Assembly (NCBI GenBank): GCA_000320545.1
Contig: ADNK01001009.1
Span: 59,738-123,737 of the forward strand
DNA from: Bigelowiella natans CCMP2755
Lineage: Eukaryota > Cercozoa > Chlorarachniophyceae
Reading direction: 5' to 3'
DNA length: 64,000 nt
The notes beneath the pieces are model-generated. The model ran no database searches, was not told the DNA's origin, and saw nothing but the letters and a program-made list of their open reading frames with translations. Position numbers and translations under genes: made by a program. Below are positions 37,369 to 47,169 of the stretch, one piece after another. Within the stretch, counting starts at the first letter, position 1. Each line of letters starts with the position of its first letter.

Positions 37369-38497
37369 CTTTGTTGGGATAGTTCTACTAGCTTTTAGTC
37401 TCCTTCTTTCTCTCTCTACAAATTGCTCTTTGATTTTAGTTCTCACAAACCCCAGCAACAAGCATATTATGAGAGACATGAGAAAGAACTTATCCTTCCA
37501 TACTGAAGTTATAACTTAATGTTACCACTAATATTGATACTGTCCAGGACATTATCACGGGTTCAATGCGTCGGGCAATCTCGGAAACTTCTCGCCGCCG
37601 CCGACTCCAAATCTCGCACAATCGACGAAATAATATTTCTCCACGACCCCTTGAAAGGCCCCAGCACCGCAACGTGCTGCTTGATGTTATCGGCGGGTCG
37701 AAGGGGGATAAGGAGATAAAGAAAAAGAAGAAGGAAAAAAAAATGAGTGGCAAGAATGGTGGAGACATCATCAGGCGAGATGAGCCAAAAAGGGTTCAGG
37801 AGAACAGTGGTGATGCCGGTGGCAGGGATGCCCAGATAAAGACGACGAAGACAACGAGCGAGCGGAAAATGAAACTAGGATTCAAGAACAAGGAGGTGAT
37901 AACAGTAAAATAGGCTGACAAACTTATTATGCTTGCGGGTGTGATAGCAGAGATATCAGGGGTAGTAGTAATTGTCATAGTAATAGTATTCTCGTTTATC
38001 AATATATTTCGCCCGCTGATCCTTCCTACGCTATGTTGTGAACCAAAAACAACCTACTTAGGCAGCACTCGAGACAATTTCTCTTCTGGAGAGCTCAAAA
38101 CCTTTGAATAAACGCGCCCCGACAATTGCTCTACTGCTGCGTCGCGCCCGCTCGCACCCTCACCAAACCTCAGGCATGAGAGACTCAATAAAGGTGTAAG
38201 CGATATATATCATTTGGGTATAGTAAAATGAAGTTGGGGTTAGTTGAGGTGGAGTAAGAATGGAAGAGAACAATTTTAATCACAATGGTGTACGGCATGA
38301 CATAGCCGATACGTTGCGATAATTACTTCTCTGATCGAATGTAGGTCTTCGAGAATTGGTTGGAAAGACACAAAGCCAAAATGGCAGCAAAAAAAGAAAG
38401 AGAGAAAGAGGAAAGGAGGGAAGAGCGACTTAAGCGGCTGGCGAGGACTAAAGAAGAGAGAGAAAAGAACAAGTTGAAGAAAAAATTAGAAAGATGA
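31091..38497 (+). CDS. uvrB: UvrB-like DNA helicase module (C-terminal half of a UvrC-UvrB fusion)
   Basis: UvrB is the damage-verifying helicase of bacterial excision repair. A single open exon runs from the UvrC hairpin through a linker of about 330 low-complexity residues into UvrB ([20 protein letters not shown], Walker [10 protein letters not shown]) and ends at 32259. Phase-matched exons follow: 32624-32705 ([19 protein letters not shown]), 32852-32902 (beta-hairpin [17 protein letters not shown]), 33005-33080 ([13 protein letters not shown]), 33260 onward ([14 protein letters not shown]), 34236-34316, 34533-34568, 34690-34774, 35181-35380 ([12 protein letters not shown]; Walker B DESHVT), 35592-35647, 35902-35971 ([12 protein letters not shown]), 36150-36398 ([17 protein letters not shown]), 36482-36577, about 36765-36820 ([11 protein letters not shown]), about 36989-37050 ([11 protein letters not shown]), about 37169-37248 ([18 protein letters not shown]), 37548-37895 and 38345-38497 (charged coiled coil to the stop). 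The C-terminal UVR domain of bacterial UvrB is absent. Exon limits at 33300-34236 and 36577-36765 are unresolved. Confidence 0.85.
36592..36657. repeat. Compound (TA)n(TG)n microsatellite in the uvrB part
   Basis: A TA tract passes into a TG tract immediately downstream of the exon ending at 36577. It occupies the place where the UvrB helicase motif around YLHSD would be expected. Confidence 0.95.
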
Positions 38498-39082
38498 ATG
38501 GAACAGTAGAATCAACACGTTTGCTGTGACAAAGCAATGAATTAGCCATGTAGGCATGATTGTTCCAGAGCAGTGTTCGTGAATGATGCATGGCATCGAT
38601 CTACTCTGCGATGTTTCACGCAACTCCTAACACATTGCAAACGCGGCTAAAAAATGAGGATGTTGAACACAGGAGACAAGCAGTCGAAAATTGCAACGCA
38701 CGCTAGCACGGCTAGCTAGCTAGATGGTCTAGTGGTGGCATGCACAAAAAATGCGAAGCACACTAGCACATCTAGACATGCACATGCGACGATGCACGGG
38801 CATGCACAACACATCGCCACTCAACAAAAGTTACTAATGAAATCTGCATGTGCTTGAAAATTTCTGGTTGCATCGGAGGACTTTTTCATTTCATCTTTGC
38901 GACTTCGTTGAGTCAGCATGAGCATGCAATTCATGACAGCTAGACAGCATGAGGATGGAGGAAATGAATTTTTACACTCAATGAAACATTAACTTGGAAC
39001 AATGGTACAAGTAACAGCAGTTTGAAATCATTGCTACACGTCGGAGGAAGTGATGCCATGATGTTGGAAACATGGTTCGTTG
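38498..39082. other. Intergenic region
   Basis: Convergent gap between the uvrB stop and the minus-strand gene that follows. It contains an imperfect short duplication: GCACGCTAGCACGGCTAG at about 38696 and GCACACTAGCACATCTAG at about 38757. No open frame of coding character. Confidence 0.5.
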
Positions 39083-40120
39083 TTAGCAGCAGCAGCAGTA
39101 TTTCTTCGACATATTTTCATGTGTTTCAAATATTTTTCCAACAGAAGGATCATCGATGTTCGGGAATTCCAAAGCTGATAGCATGATGCATTGATAGACA
39201 TCTCCAACTGCACGCTCATCAAATCTTCTTTCTCTTTCATGAAACCAAATTGAGCTCAAGAGAATGCAAGAAATTAAAAATATAGCAGATAGGATGAAAT
39301 TGGTATATCCTGCTTTGTGAATATCTAGCACAATAGCCAAGCTTGCCAGAATAAGACACAGAGAGCCTACAAACTGGAAAAGAATTTGTATCAATTTATT
39401 CAAGGAATGATCTAGTTCGACAAAATCTTACCAGCATGCAAAATATACGGGAAGCATAGTTTGTGGATCTGGGTCGAAACCTAAAGTATCAACATTCTTA
39501 GCAACTCAAATCATGAATCTATTACTCTAAAAGGACAATTCAGTTTCTTAGGGTATTTATTACGGAGTTTCCAGGACTACACGGACTCTTTCGGGCCTTT
39601 ATTAAAATTTGAGAATGAACACATAGTGGCAACTTAAACGATTTTTGCTTGGCGATTACCCATAGTAATAAGCCCTTCCTTTGATGAGATAATCTTTATA
39701 TTGGGAATCACACCGATGATAAAAGCACTCAAAAAGGAAATAATTCTCCGGTGCTGGGGATGATATTACACGTCCGTACAACCCGGTCGATAATTTTCCC
39801 CACTTGCTTTCCGGTAAGGGATAAAATCTTCTGTCGAGTATAGCCTGCATTTACCAATATGACAATTACAGGTTTATTACAAAATACTTGCTTGCACCAT
39901 GTGATTAATATTCACACCTTGTACTCTTCTATTGAATGCCTTACTACCACGCCAAGAGGTTTATCATCATACGTTTTGATATCCACTTTGGTTCCAAGCT
40001 AACAATTTGGATCAATGTTTTCACAATTCTAAACGATATATGAATCTTTTTACGAACCAGAGATTCCTCAGCAGTACCAGCTTGCTTTTTCGAAAATGGC
40101 GAGAGCAAGTTAATTGGCAT
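39083..40120 (-). CDS. Two-helix membrane protein, family unknown
   Basis: Five minus-strand exons join in perfect phase: 40120-40058, 39998-39918, 39844-39660, 39480-39432 and 39373-39083, giving 222 aa. The ATG is followed by PINLLSPFSKKQAG. The first half is soluble and aromatic (FYPLPESKWGKLSTGLYGRV, then YFLFECFYHRCDSQYKDYLI). Two hydrophobic helices follow (FVGSLCLILASLAIVLDI and FILSAIFLISCILLSSIW), then a charged stretch (HERERRFDERAVGDVYQ) and a cysteine cluster at the very end (KKYCCCC), a possible palmitoylation site. I do not recognise the family. It lies head to head with the next gene, 384 bp between the starts. The model is clean, so it is very likely a real gene. Confidence 0.65.
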
Positions 40121-40504
40121 GTTCCTCTTCGAACCGGTGTGAGGTGGTGATTGTTATGCGAGAGGGAAGTTGGCGATTTCTGCTGCCGCGACATTACTTA
40201 AACTCATAATGCTCTTGAAAACCGTATCGATTTGCAATCACATCCCTATATCACAGTTGACACTGGCATAGGCGTTTTTCATTGGATTATTGTTTTAATT
40301 CGTAAGTGTTTTGCAGTCACGACACAACAACTGTTATGTCGGAGACCATGATAAGACAAATCCAATGGTTATGCTAGCGCCAAAATCCAAAACTCTGTTG
40401 GGATCTCACAAAAATGTTTGCAGGTGCAATTAATGTTCTAAAGGATGTTAACGTCTTTGAAATGGACGTGCCTGTAACCAAATGAAATATAATTGAAATA
40501 AGGA

Positions 40505-41279
40505 ATGTTTGGCGAAGTGGACGATGATGTCACTATCAATCCTGATAGTCCGAAAAGCATCGCAGATGACAACAATTCAAGGTTGGAACTTGTAGATTTG
40601 GGAGATGACAATAGTGTATTTCAAGACGATGGTCAAGATAAAATTGCCCATGAAAATGTAGCTCCACCAAAATCTCGAAGGGCGATACAAAATTCACTAG
40701 AAAATGTTCAGAGCTATCCAAAAGTGGTTTCCGTAGTTCAAAAGGTCAAAGCGACGAAGTCCAAGGAGAAAAATGATGAGAAAAAGAAATTTGAACCACA
40801 AAGTTCAGTTGCTCAACAGAAAGTTCATGTTAACATTTCTAAACTCATATGGGTTGCAATTCATGAACCACTTAGATTTTATGGAATTATTTCTTTAGGT
40901 TTCATCTGGACAGGAGATTGGCACAAATCTAAATTTAAAAGTGAAAAGAATGTCGTCCAACTTTGTAAGTCCCAGAGCCTTGTCAACGAATGAATCGACG
41001 AAGGCAAATGAATCTAGCAGGAAGGTCAGTATGCCAAAAAAAACACTCCTTTGTAATAATGATTATAAAAATGAATGATCTTAGCCCTTGCTGCGAAATA
41101 AAGTCCCTTTGAAGAAACAGAAGTCCTCTAAACTTATGCCTCCTCCTGCTCCGGGAAGGAATATGGATGCAGTAACCTTATCTCGTCTCCATTCTCAACA
41201 AGATATCCTTTCTAGGTCAATTACTTTTGATCATGATCCGAAAAGGGTAAATTATTATTCTGAACAAATGATGTCGTAG
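40505..41279 (+). CDS. Hypothetical charged protein, three exons
   Basis: An ATG at 40505 opens FGEVDDDVTINPDSPKSIAD. Exons 40505-40898, 40942-41024 and 41085-41279 keep phase and yield about 223 aa, with introns of only 43 and 60 bp. The N-terminal half is acidic, the middle Lys-rich (KVKATKSKEKNDEKKKFE). The C-terminal exon reads LMPPPAPGRNMDAVTLSRLH and ends at 41279. An open segment at 41625-41839 (YDHEVILQYASGKMNEIEGA) looks like a further exon; if it belongs here, the last exon would splice at 41248 rather than read to its stop. No domain is recognisable and the function is unknown. Confidence 0.5.
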
Positions 41280-41839
41280 AAAAGTTTGGAAGACAGGTCA
41301 TCAAGAAGTAAGGTGTAAGATAAGTGATTAAAAAAACTTCCGACTTTTAAATTATCAACTCATTGACTTCCAACTTCCGTGCAATGTAATTTAGAGGAAG
41401 GGAAACAAATGAAGATGTATCCTATAGGTTAAACAGCTATCCACACAAACAATGTAGTCTGGATATATCTTGATATCTAAACTATACTTTTTTTAAGTGA
41501 TTCTGGTCTCCAAAGATTGCCCTTCAAGTATAAAACGTAAGTAACTTGTACATTGCTTCGTTGACCTTTTTCTTTAGTTACAGATTCTTGATTCTCTATT
41601 ATTGCAATCTTCTGTCTACTTTTAGGCCTGACTATGAGTACGATCATGAAGTCATTTTACAGTACGCTTCTGGAAAAATGAACGAGATTGAGGGTGCAAT
41701 TGTCCAATTTCCAAAGCTTCTGAAACAGAAAACGGAGTCTATTACTGCATTAGCATTGAAAAATCTAAGAGAAAACATGCTGAATGCATTTCAGAACGAA
41801 ATGCAAAGTACATTCTTCTCTTCATTTTTTGCAGAATAG

Positions 41840-42199
41840 CATTCAGGCTTGACAAGTTTTTTTCACAGATCAACTCATAGACATGGAAACTGTAAGTTTC
41901 AACAACAGTCAAGCCAAGCATCGCCTGAGACGCACTAATCAAGGTTGTTCACTTCATCTGCATCATTATTGCACATAAATTAGTCATTTTTCAAATATGC
42001 TACGCAGCAAGGAGCACTCATTGCAGCATTGGAACTGGTCTCATTTGAATGTGAGTCGATGGCATCTTGATGGACAAATTTGGTCGACATTTGAAAGCAT
42101 TCATGTCTTGTGATCTCAAATTTCCTGCCAACTAGATGGGCACTTGATAGCACTAACACCAAACGAAACTCATGTGCCATTGACTAAATCTCGATGCTT
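41840..42199. other. Intergenic stretch
   Basis: Nothing recognisable. Short open frames on the minus strand have no family signature. Confidence 0.4.
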
Positions 42200-44247
42200 G
42201 ATTGATGTCAACATTCTTATCTCTGCTTCCGATGAGCACGCGCTGCGCATCACTGTCATTTTCGTCTTCCCATGCAAAAAAAACGTGGCATGCAATGATT
42301 GGATGCATGTGCGATGAATGAGAAAAGGATTTGTTCAATCAAGTGTGTGTCGAAAATCTTTCATTGCTGTCCACATCATGCAACGCAAGTGCTCACAATG
42401 CTTGCAAGGGTGTGGTGCATGGTTGTTGGGTGCGCTCAGCAGACTGCCAAGTGTGCACACGATGTCGTTCATGTGCGCATCTCAATGGCACCCGCATCCA
42501 CACACAGCACAGCACACGTGTTCACGTGTTTGTTGAACATGCGATGTCAGTGTGCACTTGCGTGCTTGCACGAAGCTTGGTGTGTGTCGATGGAACAACA
42601 CAAGGAGTGGGTTTGATCGAGGGCAAGCAAGACAATGGATGCGACGTCATCCACTGTCAAGCATTCTTGACCTGTCAGCCTGTGACCACGCACGTCCAGA
42701 GTTGTCACACCAACGCTCGACAAGTGGTGCAGACCTTCAAACTCGGAAGGTCTGTCAGTCAACCAATCAATCAATCACTGATCTAGCTGATGCATGCGAT
42801 CAAGCTGGCAAGATTTGACCAAAAACGATGAAACTGCTGCTCACCTGACCGCAGCCACTTGCGTTTCAAGCAACACCACGCGCGACACTGCCAGACTGCT
42901 GCCTAGCTGGTTTCAACTGGCAGCAGCTAGTTGAGACCTGGTTTGGTCAACCAAACTGGCAAACAAACCCAATTTTTTTGTGTCAACAAGGATGCATCCT
43001 GGATGCACGCGGACCTGTGTTCTTTCACTCACTTTTTCCACAGCACTCAAGGTGCCCCACACACGACACTCTGGCACTCCCACGTGAACACCCAGTCATC
43101 GGCAGGTCAGGGCACATTGAACACTGAAAACTGAACAAAGCGTTCTGGCTAGCTGGCGTTGACGACAAAAAACCACACGAGCACGAACCACGTGGGAGAA
43201 AAGCGCAGACACGCAGCAGCGCCTCAATGAAAATCATTGCGAGGGCTTGTCAGCACCCTGATGGTGCATGCAGAGTGACACAACCGCGACGTGTGAGCCA
43301 GAGCACAGACAAGATTCAGGTGACTGTGACACAAGCCAGTCCACACGAACGGGTCGTCACTGGAAACGCAACTGTTTGAACAATGAACAATGAACAATGA
43401 ATGAAGTGTTGATCAAATCCACGTGCGCCAGAACCACATGGGAGACAGGCATGTGGGTGTGGCAGAGCCTCAACAACAGTCGTTGCAAGGACTTGTCAGC
43501 ACCCTGTTGGTGGTGAGCAACACAACTAGCCAACATCCCATGTCCAAGGAAGCCAAGGACAATGAGTTGAGGCTGGGTGAATCATCTGTCAATTGTTGGT
43601 GCAGTTGGAATGTGTCCAGGTTCCAACTGACGTTTGCAGTGTTCGAAACGCAGTGCCTCGAGGGCAGGTTGCAAATTCTGGCCCGACATTCTTCGATTTC
43701 ACAAGTCCCAGAACGAAACTGAAGTTTCTCATGGCACCGACCATTGCTTCTCACAGAGACGTCAATGGCTCCAATTGCAACCAGATCGTGGAAACACGTT
43801 GCAATTGCTGCAACCAGGCCTGTGAGTTTTGTGGTCGTCAATTGGTCCGTTGGAGTGGAGTCAATCAGCAAGAACAGCTGCCTCGAACTTGATTCTTGAA
43901 GGTGTCACTTCATGTGGCTTTCCCCAAAGCGCACATTGTTGCAATGCATCGATTTTTTCACGTCAGACATTGCTTCTCCTTCCGATTTTGCAACCGGTGA
44001 AGGCCAGTTTTTCGACCGGGATGCCATGGGCAAGAGGAGATGTGCAACACGTTTGGTGCATCTGCTTGGGAACCTGTTCGAGAAGCAAGTTGCTCATTCT
44101 GATTGAGTCTTCATTGTCGTGTGCGGTCCACATCTCCGCATTTTGTTTTGGACATCACGGGGAAAGCTGCAAGGAGACGATTCAGGTTGGATGCAGTTGA
44201 ATCTGATCGACAGCCTCGAAGACGTTGGCGATGTTGAAAAACCATTG

Positions 44248-44713
44248 CGAACTTGATTCAGTTTGGTTTTGGTTTGATCTGAGCCCTCACCAAAGCTCAG
44301 ATCAGACAGAGTGGAGTTTTCAGTCCACGCACTTCCTGTGGCCGAAAGGAAGTGCGGAAAGTTTTTCGGGAGTGAAAACTGTTCAGGATGAATCTGTTCG
44401 TGTCAGTGATTCAATCGATTGAAGGCTTCATTCAGGAAGAATCTTTGGGCACATGTCACACTTCGAACTTGATTCAATTTGGTTTTGGTTTGATCTGGGC
44501 TCTCCCCAAAGCTCGGACCAGACAGAGTGTGGTTTTCAGTCCACACCTTTCCTTTGGACTTCATGCGATCGGCGGTTGTCATTTTTGAGTTTGTGACCGA
44601 AACACCATGACCAACAGGAAGTGCGCAAAGTTTGTTCGGGAGTGAAAACTGCTCAGGATGAATCTGTTCAAGTCAGACACGTGGTCGAGTGAAGTCTTCA
44701 TTCGGGAAGAATC
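44248..44713. repeat. Diverged tandem duplication
   Basis: Copies at about 44248-44443 and 44464-44713 share CGAACTTGATTCA, TTTGGTTTTGGTTTGATCT, CAGACAGAGTG, TTCGGGAGTGAAAACTG and CAGGATGAATCTGTTC in the same order. The second copy carries an insertion of about 50 bp. Confidence 0.8.
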
Positions 44714-45201
44714 CACAATGCAGATCCAAACATCCTTCACTTAGCAACCAATTCACCGGTGGCTGGGGCGACACGTCTGTCTGTCCCACCGGCAAACTGG
44801 AATGTGGTTCAGGGATTGGAGGAAAAGCCACCCTCGTGACTCAAAAACCCCCGCCCATCAACGCATCGCGCGCCAACAGGGTGCAACTCGAGAGGGTCAC
44901 TCGAGTTTGAACAAAAACAAAAACAATGAAACAATGATGAAAAACTACAGTTCAGTGAAAATCCAATGGAAAACATTCCAAGAAAGCAAATTGTGGAGGA
45001 AAATGACCTCAGAAAAGGAGTTCCATTTTGAGAGAAATTCAGAAACAAATCATGAGAATGGATGAAACTTTGGTCACCTTTTGGAGAAAATGGCGCAAAA
45101 AAGGAATCCAGGAATGATCAACGACAACATCCACAAGGATTCACATTTTCATTTGGGTGCTCTCACAATCAAAAATAAAAAAACAGAGCCCGTTTGAACG
45201 A

Positions 45202-45325
45202 GTTGCCACCGACCCGAAGGGTGCCTCGAAAGACCCAGTGGCAACTGCCCACCCCGAAAGGCGATCATCGTTCTGATAATTTTTCCCGACTCGAAAGGCG
45301 ATTATCGTTTTGATGTTGCTGTGAG
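45202..45325. repeat. Hairpin plus short direct repeats at the edge of the repeat block
   Basis: Arms GTTGCCAC (45202-45209) and GTGGCAAC (45238-45245) can pair. Immediately after, CGAAAGGCGATCATCGTT (from 45255) is repeated as CGAAAGGCGATTATCGTT (from 45292), 37 bp apart. Confidence 0.7.
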
Positions 45326-45767
45326 GGCTCTTACATTAGACACAGTTCAATTGACTGTTTGACCACCTCTAATTTGCTGCATCCTGTTCTTCCAGGCCGT
45401 TGTTTCTGGAAAATAAAACAGAGGGTAGTTTTCCGGGAAAAACTGCCCCCGCCACTACCGGAATGAATCCCGCGGGACTACATGTACTACACGCAATGAC
45501 TCATGCAGTCGGCTCGGTTGAAAGAGAGAAAGAAAAAATCAGGCAAATGTCATCCCGTGCTGCTAACATTGACACAAAATGCAGAGGAATTTTTGGTTTT
45601 TGTCGATCGAACCCGAACGGAAAATCCCAATGCCGTGGAACATGCTGGAACGTTTGCGGGTTGCTCCGCCCACATAACATATATTGTTCAAAATGCAAAG
45701 ATACTCAGTCCCGTACAACTCCATAGCAAGCGAGCAAGAGAACGAAGTGACAACCAATTCGACGAAA

Positions 45768-46418
45768 ATGGACGCGGAGGAACCCGTGAACATGGGCTTA
45801 TCACCATCTCCAACGCACGATTCAAACGAAACCCTGTTTTTTTTTAGTAAGAAGAAGAAGAAAAAGAAAAGGTCGAAGACCCGTACGAAAGAAGCAGCTC
45901 ATCTCTATAACGAAGATGGCCGACAATGCGAAGAGGTAGTGATACCATACATCAGTCTTTTGGAAAGATGTTTCAAACAGATGAAGCCGAATCTTAGTGT
46001 ACGGAAACCGTTGAAAATACCACCTCCGCAGATCTTTCGAGCTAATCGAAAGATTGTTTGGGACAACTTTCCAAAAGCTTGCTCCGCTCTTAGACGTGAA
46101 AAAAAGCATGTCCAGGCATTTGTGGTAAATGAACTCGGAGTGGAGAGAGAAGTCACAAACGACAGCCAGGGAAGGTTGGTCATCCGCGGCAGCTACAAAC
46201 CGAAGCAGTTCGAAAGTGTCCTTCGGAATTACATATCATCATATGTCACTTGCAAGGTGTGTAAAAGCCCTGAAACCACACTAACTCGCGACCCTATCAC
46301 ACGTCTACAATTCCTGGACTGTGTTTGTGGTGCCCGACGCTCAGTGAAGCCAATCCAGACGTTATACCGTGCTACAATGAGAGGGGAGCGTCGAAAGGAG
46401 AGAAATTCTGCAAAATAA
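45768..46418 (+). CDS. EIF2S2: Translation initiation factor eIF2 subunit beta
   Basis: eIF2-beta is part of the heterotrimer that brings initiator tRNA to the 40S subunit. The frame from the ATG at 45768 gives 216 aa. It contains one lysine-rich box ([15 protein letters not shown]), the conserved core (CSALRREKKHVQAFVVNELG, RLVIRGSYKPKQFESVLR, NYISSYVTCKVCKSPETTL) and the zinc ribbon. The protein is short: animal and plant subunits carry three lysine boxes and about 270-330 residues. The zinc ribbon is odd, with C-x2-C in the first pair but only C-x-C (CVC) in the second. A T-rich run ending in AG just before the lysine box (about 45838-45846) is a strong acceptor, so the N-terminal 23 residues may be replaced by an unseen upstream exon. 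The core identification is firm. Confidence 0.85.
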   Translation: MDAEEPVNMGLSPSPTHDSNETLFFFSKKKKKKKRSKTRTKEAAHLYNEDGRQCEEVVIPYISLLERCFKQMKPNLSVRKPLKIPPPQIFRANRKIVWDNFPKACSALRREKKHVQAFVVNELGVEREVTNDSQGRLVIRGSYKPKQFESVLRNYISSYVTCKVCKSPETTLTRDPITRLQFLDCVCGARRSVKPIQTLYRATMRGERRKERNSAK

Positions 46419-47169
46419 ATCCAATCGAAACATTGTGTATGTAATTTCCGATCAACAGGCTTTACTTAAAATATTTAATACTTCATTTGTGCTTTGCGAA
46501 AGAGCGATGCATTTCGTAAGTTCGTAACAACAGGAATGATCACTGCCGTTGGCAGCCTTCAGATGCTATCTATAATAAACTAGTACCAAACAGGTTCTTA
46601 TTTGCGCAAGGTATTAACAGTGGCATAGTCTGATAATTAGGATCATAGCAATAAATTTCCACAGCTAGGTAATTAGCTAGTTACGGCGCTTACAAGTAAT
46701 ATTATCTTATTATCACTGAGCGTCCATAGATTCATAAACCGATGCCAACGATTGCGGGCGAATTCGTGTGTGATGGACGCCACATACAAGCGCATATGCA
46801 ATCTACAAATATAGTTTTGCACGTTTTGGGTTCTGTCGATGTATGCATTCGCGTACGTGAGTTCAGAATCCCGCGTGATGGTATCACTTTTTTTGTTTTT
46901 TTTGAAAGGGTGCAGCTGCATGATCGTTTGCTTGTATACTAGCTTAAGGCAACCTCCAATTTAAAACTCTACATTGAGAGGCGGTATAGAATTGACTTGA
47001 ACTCGTAATTTCAAATCTACTACTGGGCAAGTGCTATATCGATTCTCAATATTCAGGGATGATGATGACTCTACAACACCGCCCGTGACTACATCGAATC
47101 TGATCAAAAATAATATTGAGAGGTGGCTTTATGTAGTGGATGAGATACACAGCAAACCTTTCAAACCCC
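46419..47169. other. Intergenic region
   Basis: No supportable gene. Frames at 46673-46921 (-) and 46742-46942 (+) overlap each other and lack family features. Confidence 0.4.

Larger units (their letters stand above)
42200..45370. repeat. Block of diverged duplicated non-coding repeats
   Basis: This 3.2-kb block has a composition unlike its neighbours: it lacks microsatellites, is rich in CACA/GTTG and CAGC words, and has no long frame. It contains internal duplications: about 43178-43265 versus 43418-43513 (shared CTTGTCAGCACCCTG), and the larger pair described next. It may be the remains of a non-coding mobile or satellite-like element. No transposase, integrase or reverse transcriptase motif was found. 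Confidence 0.55.

Noticed and set aside
27640-38497. Bacterial contamination as the source of UvrC and UvrB
   Set aside because: Both modules are split by many phase-consistent GT-AG introns containing the same microsatellites as the neighbouring eukaryotic genes.
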